DNA of 31,565 nucleotides from Caryophanales bacterium (GCA_016282415.1 JAEEKO010000087.1:1-31565), one strand, 5' to 3'; numbered from the stretch's first letter, positions 1-8,826 are shown. A program made the numbers and translations. The notes: generated by a model from the sequence alone, not told the origin.

Positions 1-6
1 AAAATT

Positions 7-279
7 ATGCCATCTTTATTTAAAGATGATGTGGTATTACATGTTATTGCAGGTAATGATGGAATTGTCTTAATGACCGAAACCGAAAAGCCTTATATGT
101 ATGAAGAACCTGACGAATGTATTATTGATGATGACTTAATTAAAAAAATTAATTATTATTGTGAAGAAGATATGAAAGATGCTTTACAACAAGCCCGTGA
201 TAAATATACTAATACATTAAAAAAGCAACTTTCTAAAACCAAAAAGAAAGGTAAAAGCTATTACTTTAAATCTAGTTAA
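7..279 (+). CDS. Small hypothetical protein, possibly 5'-truncated
   Basis: This frame encodes 90 residues from ATG at 7 and is also open back to the window edge. No Shine-Dalgarno sequence can be seen in the six bases before the ATG, so the real start may lie outside the window. The protein is acidic in the middle (a DDD cluster and several Glu residues) and ends in a Lys-rich tail containing KKKGK. It has no signal peptide, membrane segment or motif that I recognise. A good hairpin terminator begins at its stop codon, which supports it as the real 3' end of a transcript. The function is unknown. Confidence 0.6.
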   Translation: MPSLFKDDVVLHVIAGNDGIVLMTETEKPYMYEEPDECIIDDDLIKKINYYCEEDMKDALQQARDKYTNTLKKQLSKTKKKGKSYYFKSS

Positions 280-304
280 AACACATTAAAATATGTGTTT
301 TTTT
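279..304 (+). terminator. Rho-independent terminator after the first gene
   Basis: A perfect 8-bp stem (AAACACAT at 279-286 with ATGTGTTT at 293-300) has a 6-nt loop and runs into a T tract. The stem starts inside the stop codon of the upstream gene. Confidence 0.85.
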
Positions 305-356
305 CTTGCAATAATAAAGTATATCTATTAAACTAATAAGTAGGGTGGGTAAATAA

Positions 357-1643
357 ATGAAAAAAATAGATAAAAAAAGCTTTGAACAAGATTTAATTCG
401 TTATCAAGCTTTATGTGATGTGGTTTTAACAATTGTTGCAATTGCCGAACATCGTGAAACCAAAACAAATAATACTGTTACAGAACGGGTTTTATTAGAA
501 ACATTAATTAAACAATTAGAAGCACTTGAAATTAGTGGTTATTCGAATAATAATGGCTATCAGTTAGCTAAATTATATAAGGGAGATCTAGCTGATCGCT
601 TTAATCTGATTGCTCATTTTTCAAACGAATTAGTCAGACGCTACGAAAATATTATAGACGCCAATTTTTTATATCCTCGTGTTGATGAAATTACGGATCA
701 AATTGACAAAAGATTACGTATTGAAAAGAGTAATTTAGTACCAAGAATTGAAGTAAATGTTATTGAATCATTTAAAAAATATCCAGATTTATTATTAAAA
801 TATTTATTCTCCGATGCTGATAGATATCAACGTGCTAAATTATTAGCTAATTTGATTGAAGATACTAATGATTTTCATACGTTTGTGCATATTACTAACT
901 TATTTAAAAAAGAAGGTATTAAATTAAATTTAAACTTTAAATTATATAATCAATACAAGAAAAAATATGCCACTTTAATTAGTGATTTAAATTTTTATGG
1001 TAATTCTGAAGAAATATTATTAAGAAAAATTAAAGATACCGAGTTTTTTATTGAATTTGTTAAGAGTGGTGCATCTATAAATTATTCTAGTATTATGGAA
1101 TATTTTAAAAAAGATGTTCTTAAGAATTTAAATATTGATTTATTAAATATTTTAGTAGAAAACTGTAAGAATAATGGTAATTTAAAGGTTAGAAATAATT
1201 ATAGAAGTTATGACTATTTCTTTGCTGATATCAATAATCTATTTGTTGAGTACTTATCAAAAAGTGATTTTAAAAGTTCAGCTGATGCATTTAATATGGG
1301 CTTTTCAATGTACACTATTCAATGGAAAGATTTTGATGACCATAGATGTGTATTCTATCCTGAATGGAACGATAAACTATATGAAACCATTATTAAATGG
1401 ATTAAGGATTATTTTGATAAAATTCCAAGCGATATCTTTGAATGCATTGATACCGAGCAATATGTTTACGGTCTTTGCGAAAAAATTATTAGTAATTCAT
1501 TAACTCAATCTGAAACTGATGAATGTGTCGGTAAAATGAATGAGTTATATGCAACTATTTCTGAATATATTGAGACACGAAAGGATAAAATTAAAGCTGA
1601 AAAAAATGCTTTAATTAAAAATCCTAAAAATTATATTAAATAG
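357..1643 (+). CDS. Hypothetical helical protein, paralog A of a tandem pair
   Basis: The product is 428 residues, predicted mostly alpha-helical, with no membrane segment or signal peptide. I recognise no domain. It is clearly paralogous to the next gene. Both begin with a Phe..Leu..Tyr..LC(D/E)..V pattern. Both carry an LL(F/Y)..LFS(D/N)A block near residues 145-155, a DT(E/D)..I..(V/M)KSG block near 235, and a TQ.ETD block near 390 followed by a Lys-rich helix. The start is ATG 357 after GGGTGGG. The 15-nt gap to the next gene and the terminator after it suggest a two-gene transcript. The sequence gives no indication of function; a cytoplasmic partner of the pilus-like genes downstream is possible but unsupported. 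Confidence 0.75.
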   Translation: MKKIDKKSFEQDLIRYQALCDVVLTIVAIAEHRETKTNNTVTERVLLETLIKQLEALEISGYSNNNGYQLAKLYKGDLADRFNLIAHFSNELVRRYENIIDANFLYPRVDEITDQIDKRLRIEKSNLVPRIEVNVIESFKKYPDLLLKYLFSDADRYQRAKLLANLIEDTNDFHTFVHITNLFKKEGIKLNLNFKLYNQYKKKYATLISDLNFYGNSEEILLRKIKDTEFFIEFVKSGASINYSSIMEYFKKDVLKNLNIDLLNILVENCKNNGNLKVRNNYRSYDYFFADINNLFVEYLSKSDFKSSADAFNMGFSMYTIQWKDFDDHRCVFYPEWNDKLYETIIKWIKDYFDKIPSDIFECIDTEQYVYGLCEKIISNSLTQSETDECVGKMNELYATISEYIETRKDKIKAEKNALIKNPKNYIK

Positions 1644-1658
1644 TAAGGTGGGTTTTAA

Positions 1659-2906
1659 ATGGGTAAAACAGTAATTGCAAAATTCAATGACGAATTACAA
1701 AAATATAAATTATTATGTGAAATTGTAACTAATATTTTTGCATTAGAAGATTTAAAGGATAATGATAAAGGAGAAATTGCTAGAAAACATCTTTTAATAG
1801 AATTATTATTTAAATTAGATGATTATAACCAATTAGATGGAACGTATATAGCATTTATTCCGATTGAAGGAACCATTGATAAGTATGAGAGCATAGTAAC
1901 GGAGTTTGAACGAAGATTATATCAAAAATACTCAAAAAAATTGGGAAGCACATTAGTTAATGAAGCGCTTCGAAAAGTTAGTAGAAATTATTCCGATTGT
2001 ATTTCTCGAGCATATATTACTCAAAAAGAAGATAAAAAAATTAATTTATATGATTTAATTAAAGAAGATGAAAAAATATTTTTACAATTATTATTTTCAA
2101 ATGCCGAATTTAATATTAGAAAGGATCTTTTTATCCGTAACCTAATTGATCCTTATGGTTATAAATATTATAGTTTTGAAAAAATTAAAGAAGCCTTTAG
2201 TAAACATGATATGGAAATAACAAATCCTACACTAAGAGAAGCATATAAAGATCGATATGATTATTACATTGAATACATAAGTAATAATACTACCTATGAT
2301 CATAAAATAATTGCAGCTCATTCAAGGGATACTGATTATTGTATAGGAATAATGAAGAGTGGCTTAGCTATTGATTATTACGTTTTAATAGGGGCTCTTA
2401 AAGACAGTTATCTTAATCCTGATCTTCTTAATACAGTAATTGATAATTATCGTATGTATGGAGAAAGGAATGAACCTAATCCATTAAATCTAATCAACAG
2501 ATGGCATGTTAAACCAAAAGAATTTGAAGAACATATTGGTATCACAGTTGCAAATAATATATCTGATTTAAATAAAATGTTTAGCATTAAATTTAAATTC
2601 GATGAAGATTTTTACCCTCGTCTTAAGGAAGGAAAATTGTTTGTTGAAATTACTAATAGATTAAAACTAATGGTTAAAGAAAAACTTGAAAGTCATGCTC
2701 CAGAACAAGAAATCGAAGAAATCATAAACAGTGTATACGCTATGGTTGTTTCACAAGCAACAACCCAAAAAGAGACTGATACATATACCTATATTGGACA
2801 ATGGGTTGTTAATTATGCCTTATGGTATGTAGAAGATTATCATAAGATTCAAAAAAAGAAGGAAGCGCTATTACAAATGGAAGCAGACTGGCTAACAGTA
2901 AATTAA
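1659..2906 (+). CDS. Hypothetical helical protein, paralog B of a tandem pair
   Basis: The product is 415 residues, aligns along its whole length with the preceding gene product at low identity, and shares its conserved blocks (LLIELL near residue 50, LLFSNAEF near 145, MKSG near 230, TQKETD near 370). No membrane segment, Walker motif or known domain is visible. The ribosome-binding site is AAGGTGGG eight bases before ATG 1659; a nearly identical leader precedes the orphan P-loop gene at 18851. It probably arose by tandem duplication and then diverged. A terminator hairpin overlaps its last codons. The function is unknown. Confidence 0.75.
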   Translation: MGKTVIAKFNDELQKYKLLCEIVTNIFALEDLKDNDKGEIARKHLLIELLFKLDDYNQLDGTYIAFIPIEGTIDKYESIVTEFERRLYQKYSKKLGSTLVNEALRKVSRNYSDCISRAYITQKEDKKINLYDLIKEDEKIFLQLLFSNAEFNIRKDLFIRNLIDPYGYKYYSFEKIKEAFSKHDMEITNPTLREAYKDRYDYYIEYISNNTTYDHKIIAAHSRDTDYCIGIMKSGLAIDYYVLIGALKDSYLNPDLLNTVIDNYRMYGERNEPNPLNLINRWHVKPKEFEEHIGITVANNISDLNKMFSIKFKFDEDFYPRLKEGKLFVEITNRLKLMVKEKLESHAPEQEIEEIINSVYAMVVSQATTQKETDTYTYIGQWVVNYALWYVEDYHKIQKKKEALLQMEADWLTVN

Positions 2907-2924
2907 TTTTTACTGTTTTCTTTT
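2894..2924 (+). terminator. Terminator of the paralog pair
   Basis: A 9-bp perfect stem (AACAGTAAA at 2894-2902 with TTTACTGTT at 2909-2917), 6-nt loop, then TTCTTTT. It overlaps the end of the second paralog and separates it from the Tad-like locus. Confidence 0.8.
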
Positions 2925-2965
2925 GGCCAAAAATGCTTTATTTTTTATAATAGATACGTTATAAT
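2923..2965 (+). promoter_or_regulatory. Candidate promoter of the Tad-like locus
   Basis: Two TATAAT boxes occur at 2946-2951 and 2960-2965, between a terminator and the first gene of the next cluster. The first has a poor -35 (TTGGCC at 2923-2928) at 17-bp spacing. A promoter is expected here by position; which box is used cannot be decided from sequence. Confidence 0.45.
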
Positions 2966-2992
2966 TAATAGTAGTAAAGTAGGTGTACTTAT

Positions 2993-3343
2993 ATGGAAGA
3001 AAATAAAAACAAATTCAAATTTATTAAAATTTGCTTTTTAATTGTTGTTTTAGTTTATTTTGGCCTATTAGTAGCTGACTGTTTAAAAATTATTTATTGT
3101 CAATTTAAATTAAACAACGCTGAAATTTATATTGAAAGTAAATATGATCAAAAATTTGATGAAGTAGAAATAAAAAAAGATATTTCTAAAGAATTTTTAA
3201 CTAATACTGATTTTGTTGAACGAAATGAAAGTAAGTATATCGAATATAATTATTATTATCATGTTAAATTGTTTACACCACCATTTAATATTATTTTTAA
3301 AGATGGCTTTCAATTAAAAGGAACAATTACAGTAAATAAATAA
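2993..3343 (+). CDS. Small single-pass membrane protein heading the Tad-like locus
   Basis: The product is 116 residues. A basic N-terminus (Lys/Asn-rich, residues 4-12) is followed by one hydrophobic helix at about 11-31, then a polar, Tyr-rich domain predicted to lie outside the cell. The helix starts without a prepilin-peptidase motif: there is no Gly-Phe-Thr-Leu-Ile-Glu-like cleavage site. It sits 15 nt upstream of the TadZ-like gene and is likely co-transcribed with the pilus genes, so it could be a subunit, minor pilin-like component or assembly factor. That role is inferred from position only. The start ATG 2993 follows AGGTG. Confidence 0.7.
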   Translation: MEENKNKFKFIKICFLIVVLVYFGLLVADCLKIIYCQFKLNNAEIYIESKYDQKFDEVEIKKDISKEFLTNTDFVERNESKYIEYNYYYHVKLFTPPFNIIFKDGFQLKGTITVNK

Positions 3344-3358
3344 AAAGAGGGTAAAATA

Positions 3359-4126
3359 ATGGATAAAATGGGGAAATCACTAGTTGTATCAAGTGTTAAA
3401 GGTGGCGTTGGTAAAACGGTAACTGTTTTAAACTTGGCTGGAATTTGTGAACTATTAAATAAAAAGACCCTAATTATTGATTTTGATATTTATACTGGTA
3501 ATGTTGCCTTAACTTTAAATACTCGCTTTATTAGTAATATGTATAATTTAACCCAAGATATTGCTAATAATAATTATAAAAAACTAAGTGATTATGTAGT
3601 TAAGTATGATAACTTCATTGATATTTTACCGGCACCTAAAGATCCTCGTGCTTCTTTAAAAATTAATCTAGCTTATATCGAAACTATTATTGATTTAGCG
3701 AAGAGTTGTTATGACATTGTATTAATTGATACAACACATATCTTAAATGAATTAAATATTCGTTTATTTGATAAAACAGATAAGATTGTATTGTTAATGG
3801 AAAATGATCCTCAAGATGTTAAGAACATGAAAGCCTTAACTAAAGTATTAAATAGTTCAAATAGTAAAAAATATGAAATTATGTTAAATAATTCAACTAA
3901 TCCGCATAAGCATTATTTTTCTGAATTTGATTTAGAAACTATTATCAATCATAAAATTAATTATACAATTTCAAATAAGTTCTTTATTAAAAATATTGAT
4001 GATTTTATTATGAATGGTGAGATTGTTACCCTAAATAAACGCATGAGTAATTTATTTAATAAAGAATTCACACAATATACTAATTTAATATTAAATTTAA
4101 TGGATGTAAAAGAAGGTGATAAGTAA
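3359..4126 (+). CDS. ParA/MinD-family ATPase, TadZ/CpaE-like
   Basis: The product is 255 residues of the deviant Walker-A ATPase superfamily. KGGVGKT is at 14-20, the Walker A' region DFD at 41-43, and LIDTT at 122-126 in the position of Walker B. In Tad pilus systems TadZ/CpaE places the apparatus in the cell. Here only the ATPase core is present; the N-terminal receiver-like domain of many CpaE proteins is missing. Assignment to the Tad role rests on the following tadA, tadB and tadC genes, since the fold alone would also fit a chromosome or plasmid partition ATPase. The stop codon overlaps the start of the next gene by one base (TAATG), which suggests translational coupling. The start ATG 3359 follows AAGAGGG. 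Confidence 0.8.
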   Translation: MDKMGKSLVVSSVKGGVGKTVTVLNLAGICELLNKKTLIIDFDIYTGNVALTLNTRFISNMYNLTQDIANNNYKKLSDYVVKYDNFIDILPAPKDPRASLKINLAYIETIIDLAKSCYDIVLIDTTHILNELNIRLFDKTDKIVLLMENDPQDVKNMKALTKVLNSSNSKKYEIMLNNSTNPHKHYFSEFDLETIINHKINYTISNKFFIKNIDDFIMNGEIVTLNKRMSNLFNKEFTQYTNLILNLMDVKEGDK

Positions 4127-5433
4127 TGCCATCATTAAAAGAAACCTTTGATATTAAAAATGACTACAGTGATACAGTCATTGAAAATGATTATGAAATT
4201 TTTAAAGATAAAGAATTATTAGATGCATTACGATCAATAATTATTGAAAAGATTATTGAAATGCCTAATAAAAACGAAAAAGCGATAATTAATATTATTG
4301 ATGAAACCATTGAAAACTATGATTTAACTAATCAAGAACGAGCATATATTATTAATTTGATTCAAAACGAATTAACTATTTATGGTCCATTAATTAATCT
4401 CATAAATAACGATCATATTACTGAAATTATAGTTAATAGTCCAAGTGAAATATATGTTGAAATTGATGTACAAATTTATCGCGATTATAGTGTTTCATTT
4501 ATAAATAATGACCATATTTTAAGAACGATAAGACGTTTAATAGAGAACTCTGGTAAAACTATTGATACTAATAATCCAATGGTTGATTCAAGACTACCTA
4601 ATGGTGCTAGATTAAATGCCATTATTGAACCGTTATCATTAAGAGGACCAGTATTAACGATTCGCAAGTTTCAAAAAGAAATGTCTTCAATTGAAGATTT
4701 GATTCGTACCGGAACGTTAACAAGTGATATGGCTTTATTCCTAGAAGCTTGCGTTAAAGCAAAATTAAATATAATTATCTGTGGTCCTTCTGGTGCTGGT
4801 AAAACTACTTTATTAAATATACTAGGTGATTTTATTGATCCTGGAGAACGTGTTATAACGATTGAAGATGCATGTGAAATTCAACTTAAATCACCACATG
4901 TTGTATCGCTTGAAACTCGTACTTCTAATTACCAAAAAGAAGGCGAAGTTACCATTCGTGATTTAGTGATTAATAGTTTGAGAATGCGTCCTGATCGTAT
5001 TATCGTTGGTGAAGTTCGTGGTAAAGAAGCTTTTGATATGCTTCAAGCAATGAATACTGGGCATGATGGTTCAATTACAACGATGCACGCCAATAATCCT
5101 ACTGATGCAATTAATCGTTTGGAAGCAATGGTTATTATGGGTGTTGATATTCCTGTTCGTGCCATTCGTGAATATATTGACCAAGCCGTTGACATTATTA
5201 TTAAAATCGAAAGACTAAGTGATGGTAAACGTAAGATTACTAGTATTTCTGAAGTTTCTGGAATTGAAAATGACAGTATCCTCATTAAAGATATTTATCA
5301 TTATGAAATTCTTGGTAAATTTGAAGATGGTAGTATCGATGGTAAATTTGTAATTAAACCAAAAGCACCTGATGTTTTAACAAAAATCAATAGTAAAGGA
5401 ATTAATGATATAAATAAACTGTTTAAAAAATAA
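4126..5433 (+). CDS. tadA: Secretion/pilus assembly ATPase TadA/CpaF
   Basis: The product is 435 residues, the normal length for CpaF. It is a type II/IV secretion superfamily ATPase, a hexameric cytoplasmic motor that drives pilus polymerisation or secretion. An N-terminal helical region (1-90) precedes the core. Visible motifs are Walker A GPSGAGKT at 220-227, the acidic stretch TIEDACEIQL at about 245-254, Walker B within RPDRIIVGEVRG at 288-299, and the His box GHDGSITTMHAN at 312-323. All catalytic elements look intact. It is translationally coupled to the TadZ-like gene upstream, and the TadB gene follows after 22 nt. Confidence 0.93.
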   Translation: MPSLKETFDIKNDYSDTVIENDYEIFKDKELLDALRSIIIEKIIEMPNKNEKAIINIIDETIENYDLTNQERAYIINLIQNELTIYGPLINLINNDHITEIIVNSPSEIYVEIDVQIYRDYSVSFINNDHILRTIRRLIENSGKTIDTNNPMVDSRLPNGARLNAIIEPLSLRGPVLTIRKFQKEMSSIEDLIRTGTLTSDMALFLEACVKAKLNIIICGPSGAGKTTLLNILGDFIDPGERVITIEDACEIQLKSPHVVSLETRTSNYQKEGEVTIRDLVINSLRMRPDRIIVGEVRGKEAFDMLQAMNTGHDGSITTMHANNPTDAINRLEAMVIMGVDIPVRAIREYIDQAVDIIIKIERLSDGKRKITSISEVSGIENDSILIKDIYHYEILGKFEDGSIDGKFVIKPKAPDVLTKINSKGINDINKLFKK

Positions 5434-5455
5434 TATATAAGAAAGGAGAAGTTAA

Positions 5456-6472
5456 ATGTATAAAATTAATTATATTAATTTTATTGTAATGCAGACAATA
5501 ATAGTTATCTCAATTATTTTTTTACTTATTCGTTTAATAAAACTATTAATTGCCAACCGTTATAATAAAAAATTCTCCGCTTTTGTATATAGTGATGTTT
5601 CTACTGTAGATCATTCTTTAGAAGCAAAAATAGCTAGTATTATCAAAAGTTTTATTGTTGCAATTAGCTTTATATTAAACAAGTTACATTTATTTAAAAA
5701 ACGACGTCAAAAATATGATTGCTATTTATTTATTAATAATTATTATTTAGAACAAAATATTGATTTTATTAGTGTACGCATTTTATTAAATATAATTATC
5801 ATACTAATATCTAGTATATTTTTATTATTTAGTTTTTCGTATTATAACTTAGCTATTGTTTTGTTATTTATTATATTAATTAATGTTGTTACTCATATTA
5901 TTTTAATCCGTTATTTAAGATACTATCGTAAATTATTAAATAAAGAATTATTGAGTGTTATTCGTACCATCAATAATAGTTTATCAGTTGGATTAAATAT
6001 AACTCAAGCGATTAATATTGCGGCAAAAAGATGCAATCCATTATTAAATCAAGAATTGGAATTAATTGTTTCAGATTTAAATAATGGTATTTCGATTGAA
6101 AAAGCTTTTAATCGTTTATATAACCGTGTTAAAACTGATGAAATATTATATCTTTCCTCAATTTTGTCGGTATTAAGTAAGAGTGGGGGATCAATTCAAA
6201 ATACTTTTGAAATCTTAGAAGAAGATTATGATAAGAAGATTAAACGTCAAAGATCAGTAAATAATTTATTATTACCATATCGTTTTATTTTTAATTTTCT
6301 TGGTATATTACCATTAATATTCTTTACTTATAAACTAATTACTATTAATGATTTGTTTATTGAATTATTTAATTCTTTATATAACACTATTTTAGTAATG
6401 TTATTAATTATTTATAATGTTTGTTACTTCATTATTGTTAATAATTTAATGGAGGTGACTAAACATGAATAA
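5456..6472 (+). CDS. tadB: Tad/T2SF-type inner-membrane platform protein TadB
   Basis: The product is 338 residues with hydrophobic segments at about 7-30, 108-130, 133-155, 270-295 and 302-330. The cytoplasmic stretch between the middle and last pairs (about 165-265) resembles the type II secretion F domain, including a conserved SVGLNITQAI-like segment and the SGGSIQNTFE region. TadB and TadC together form the membrane platform on which the TadA motor acts. A strong AAAGGAG ribosome-binding site precedes ATG 5456. The end overlaps tadC by 8 bases, and the tadC ribosome-binding site (GGAGGTGA) lies within its last codons. Confidence 0.88.
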   Translation: MYKINYINFIVMQTIIVISIIFLLIRLIKLLIANRYNKKFSAFVYSDVSTVDHSLEAKIASIIKSFIVAISFILNKLHLFKKRRQKYDCYLFINNYYLEQNIDFISVRILLNIIIILISSIFLLFSFSYYNLAIVLLFIILINVVTHIILIRYLRYYRKLLNKELLSVIRTINNSLSVGLNITQAINIAAKRCNPLLNQELELIVSDLNNGISIEKAFNRLYNRVKTDEILYLSSILSVLSKSGGSIQNTFEILEEDYDKKIKRQRSVNNLLLPYRFIFNFLGILPLIFFTYKLITINDLFIELFNSLYNTILVMLLIIYNVCYFIIVNNLMEVTKHE

Positions 6473-7127
6473 TCGCGTATTTAGTGATCGTCATCTTAAT
6501 AAAATTAATCAAAAATTATTATTACTAGGATCTAATGATAATCGTGCATTACCATATTTAACGCTTAAAACAGTACTTATCTTTATTCCGTGCGTTGCCG
6601 CTATGTTTGTTAGTATTTATGGTTTAATATTAGCTCCATTTATCTTTATTTTCTTATATTTTTATACTGATTATATTGTTATTTATCGCGAAATAAGAAA
6701 ACGAAAAATTAAGTTAGAAAAAGACGGAGTATTATTCTTTAAAGTATTATATTTCAATTATATTAACAACCGTAACTTAAAAGTTGCTCTAAAAATTACG
6801 ACCAATAATATTAATAATGATTTGAGCAAGGAATTTAAAAAAGCTCTAGATGAAACTAATTTGGGTAAATCATTATACGATGCTTTAAATGATTTAGAAA
6901 AACGAATTCCAAGTAACAATATTAATGCTATTATTACTAATATTAATGAAGCAATATTATTAGGAAATGATTCGGAAGAATTATTAAAAAAACAAATATA
7001 TTATTTAGAATTAAATGAGATTAATTTCCAAGATAAAATGATAAGTAAAATTCCAATTAAAGTTGCAATTGCTTTTATATTTATTATTTTACCAATCTTA
7101 TTAGTGATTCTATCATTAAAGATTTAA
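6465..7127 (+). CDS. tadC: Tad-type membrane platform protein TadC, short
   Basis: The product is 220 residues, shorter than most TadC proteins (usually nearer 300). It has hydrophobic segments at about 33-50, 52-72 and 196-218, and a T2SF-like cytoplasmic region between them (about 90-195) with LGKSLYDALNDLE and a hydrophobic AILLGNDSEELL segment. The N-terminal extension of longer homologs is missing, but start and ribosome-binding site are clear, so it appears to be a naturally short form. It is the last gene of the locus, followed by a terminator. No pilin, prepilin peptidase or RcpC/CpaB-like gene accompanies it. Confidence 0.83.
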   Translation: MNNRVFSDRHLNKINQKLLLLGSNDNRALPYLTLKTVLIFIPCVAAMFVSIYGLILAPFIFIFLYFYTDYIVIYREIRKRKIKLEKDGVLFFKVLYFNYINNRNLKVALKITTNNINNDLSKEFKKALDETNLGKSLYDALNDLEKRIPSNNINAIITNINEAILLGNDSEELLKKQIYYLELNEINFQDKMISKIPIKVAIAFIFIILPILLVILSLKI

Positions 7128-7129
7128 TA

Positions 7130-7162
7130 AAAAACTATAGGTTAACACTTATAGGTTTTTTA
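7130..7162 (+). terminator. Terminator after tadC
   Basis: AAAACTATAG (7131-7140) pairs with TTATAGGTTTT (7149-7159), with one bulged G and one G-T pair, and runs straight into a T tract. It separates the Tad-like locus from ruvA. Confidence 0.65.
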
Positions 7163-7165
7163 TGC

Positions 7166-7195
7166 TTTACAAAACGAATAATTGTTTGATATAAT
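7166..7195 (+). promoter_or_regulatory. ruvAB promoter, extended -10
   Basis: TTTACA at 7166-7171, an 18-bp spacer, and TGATATAAT at 7187-7195, an extended -10 box. The predicted start of transcription near 7202 falls on the GGTGAT ribosome-binding site of ruvA, giving a leader of only about 9 nt. Confidence 0.8.
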
Positions 7196-7210
7196 CAAAG
7201 TGGTGATAAT

Positions 7211-7762
7211 ATGTATAGCTATATCAAAGGAACTGTAACCGAAATTTTAACAGGTGCAATTACATTAGAAAATAATAATATTGGTTATTATATTAATGTA
7301 AGTAATCCATATAACTATAAAATTAATGAAGAAGTAACAGTATATTTATATACAAATGTTAAAGAAGATGAATATAGTTTATTTGGATTTAATAATCGTG
7401 ACGATTTAGAATTATTCTTAAGATTAATTAATGTTAAAGGATTAGGTCCTAAACTCGCATTGAATATGTTTGGAACTTGTACAGCTAATGGTATTAAAGA
7501 TGCTATTGAGCGTGAAAATATTTTATATTTAACGAAAATACCTAAAATTGGTGATAAGATTGCCCGTCAAATTATTTTAGATTTAAAAGGTAAATTAATG
7601 GTTAAAGAAGATAATAATATTAAAGGCTTTGATGAATTAGTTAATGTTTTAGAAAATTTAGGTTATAAAAATATTGATATTAAAAAAGTATTACCAAATA
7701 TAAATCCTGAATTAGAATTAGAAGTTCAGATTAAAGAAGCTTTAAAATTATTAATGAAATAG
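7211..7762 (+). CDS. ruvA: Holliday junction DNA helicase subunit RuvA
   Basis: The product is 183 residues, slightly shorter than typical RuvA (about 200). It binds four-way DNA junctions as a tetramer and recruits RuvB for branch migration. The N-terminal OB-fold domain (1-62) contains the conserved YSLFGF. Two helix-hairpin-helix motifs follow, VKGLGPKLALNMF near 75-87 and IPKIGDKIARQI near 110-121. A shortened acidic linker leads to the C-terminal RuvB-binding domain (about 138-183). ruvB begins 10 nt downstream. The start ATG 7211 follows GGTGAT. Confidence 0.96.
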   Translation: MYSYIKGTVTEILTGAITLENNNIGYYINVSNPYNYKINEEVTVYLYTNVKEDEYSLFGFNNRDDLELFLRLINVKGLGPKLALNMFGTCTANGIKDAIERENILYLTKIPKIGDKIARQIILDLKGKLMVKEDNNIKGFDELVNVLENLGYKNIDIKKVLPNINPELELEVQIKEALKLLMK

Positions 7763-7772
7763 TGGAGGTTTT

Positions 7773-8768
7773 ATGGAAAGAATTATTACAAATGAAGAAT
7801 TAAGTGAAGATGAAACAAATTTAAATATTAGACCTCAAACTTTAAGCGAATATGTTGGTCAAAGTGAAAATAAAGAAAACTTAGAAACCTTTATTAAAGC
7901 AGCTTTAATTCGTGAAGAATCATTGGATCATGTATTATTATATGGTCCTCCAGGATTAGGTAAAACAACCCTTGCTCATATCATCGCAAATGAAATGCAT
8001 GCTAATATTAAAACCGCTTCAGGTCCAGCTATTGAAAAGGCTGGTGATTTAGCTGCTATTCTTTCAACGCTTGAACCAAATGATGTTTTATTTATTGATG
8101 AAATTCATCGTATGCCACGATTTATTGAAGAAATGTTATATCCCGCGATGGAAGATTTTACTATTGATTTAGTGGTTGGTGGTGACGGGAATACGCGAAG
8201 TGTTTCAATAAATTTACCAAAATTTACTCTGGTTGGTGCTACGACTAAAGCTGGTGATATTTCATCACCATTACGTGATCGTTTTGGAATAGTTTTAAAA
8301 TTAAATTATTATACTGATGAAGAATTGACGGATATCATTAAAAGAACCAGCTTAGTTTATGATATGCCTATTAAAAATGATGCTGCATTAGAACTTGCTA
8401 GACGCAGCCGTAAAACCCCACGTATTGCTAATCGTTTATTTAAACGTGTTCGTGATTTTGCATTAGTAAATGGTGATTCATGTATTAACTTAGAAACTAC
8501 TAAAAACGCTTTAAATAAGTTAAATGTTGATGAATATGGTTTAGATCCAATTGATTTAGAATATTTAAATGCATTAATTAATAAATATAATGGAGGACCA
8601 GTTGGTGCTAATACTATTGCAACAAGTATTGGTGAGGAACTTGGAACTATTGAAGATATTGTAGAACCATTCTTATTACAAACTGGATTTATTAAAAGGA
8701 CGCCAAGAGGTCGTGTTGCTACTAAATTAGCATATGATCACTTACATATTCCATATATTGAAAAATAG
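7773..8768 (+). CDS. ruvB: Holliday junction helicase motor RuvB
   Basis: The product is 331 residues, the usual family length. It is an AAA+ hexameric motor that drives branch migration with RuvA. Walker A GPPGLGKTT is at 58-66, Walker B LFIDEIHR near 106-113, sensor 1 GATT at 155-158, and the arginine-finger segment SPLRDRFG near 165-172. The C-terminal winged helix includes GFIKRTPRGR. All motifs look intact. A GGAGG ribosome-binding site precedes ATG 7773. The stop codon lies in the stem of the terminator that follows. Confidence 0.97.
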   Translation: MERIITNEELSEDETNLNIRPQTLSEYVGQSENKENLETFIKAALIREESLDHVLLYGPPGLGKTTLAHIIANEMHANIKTASGPAIEKAGDLAAILSTLEPNDVLFIDEIHRMPRFIEEMLYPAMEDFTIDLVVGGDGNTRSVSINLPKFTLVGATTKAGDISSPLRDRFGIVLKLNYYTDEELTDIIKRTSLVYDMPIKNDAALELARRSRKTPRIANRLFKRVRDFALVNGDSCINLETTKNALNKLNVDEYGLDPIDLEYLNALINKYNGGPVGANTIATSIGEELGTIEDIVEPFLLQTGFIKRTPRGRVATKLAYDHLHIPYIEK

Positions 8769-8789
8769 TATGATTAATACTATTTTTTT
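8762..8789 (+). terminator. Terminator after ruvB
   Basis: AAAATAGTA (8762-8770) and TACTATTTT (8778-8786) form a 9-bp perfect stem with a 7-nt loop and a T tract to 8789. The ruvB TAG stop is inside the left arm. Confidence 0.8.
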
Positions 8790-8800
8790 AATGGTTTTAA

Positions 8801-8809
8801 TGTTAAAAT
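8801..8809 (+). promoter_or_regulatory. Candidate queA promoter (extended -10 only)
   Basis: TGTTAAAAT resembles an extended -10 box (TGnTATAAT with one mismatch). No good -35 is visible. The predicted start near 8816 coincides with the AGGTG ribosome-binding site, as at ruvA. Confidence 0.45.
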
Positions 8810-8826
8810 AAACTTAGGTGAAAGAA

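Noticed and set aside
3359..4126. Plasmid or chromosome partition ParA
   Set aside because: No ParB or parS-like repeats are nearby, and the gene is translationally coupled to tadA, tadB and tadC.
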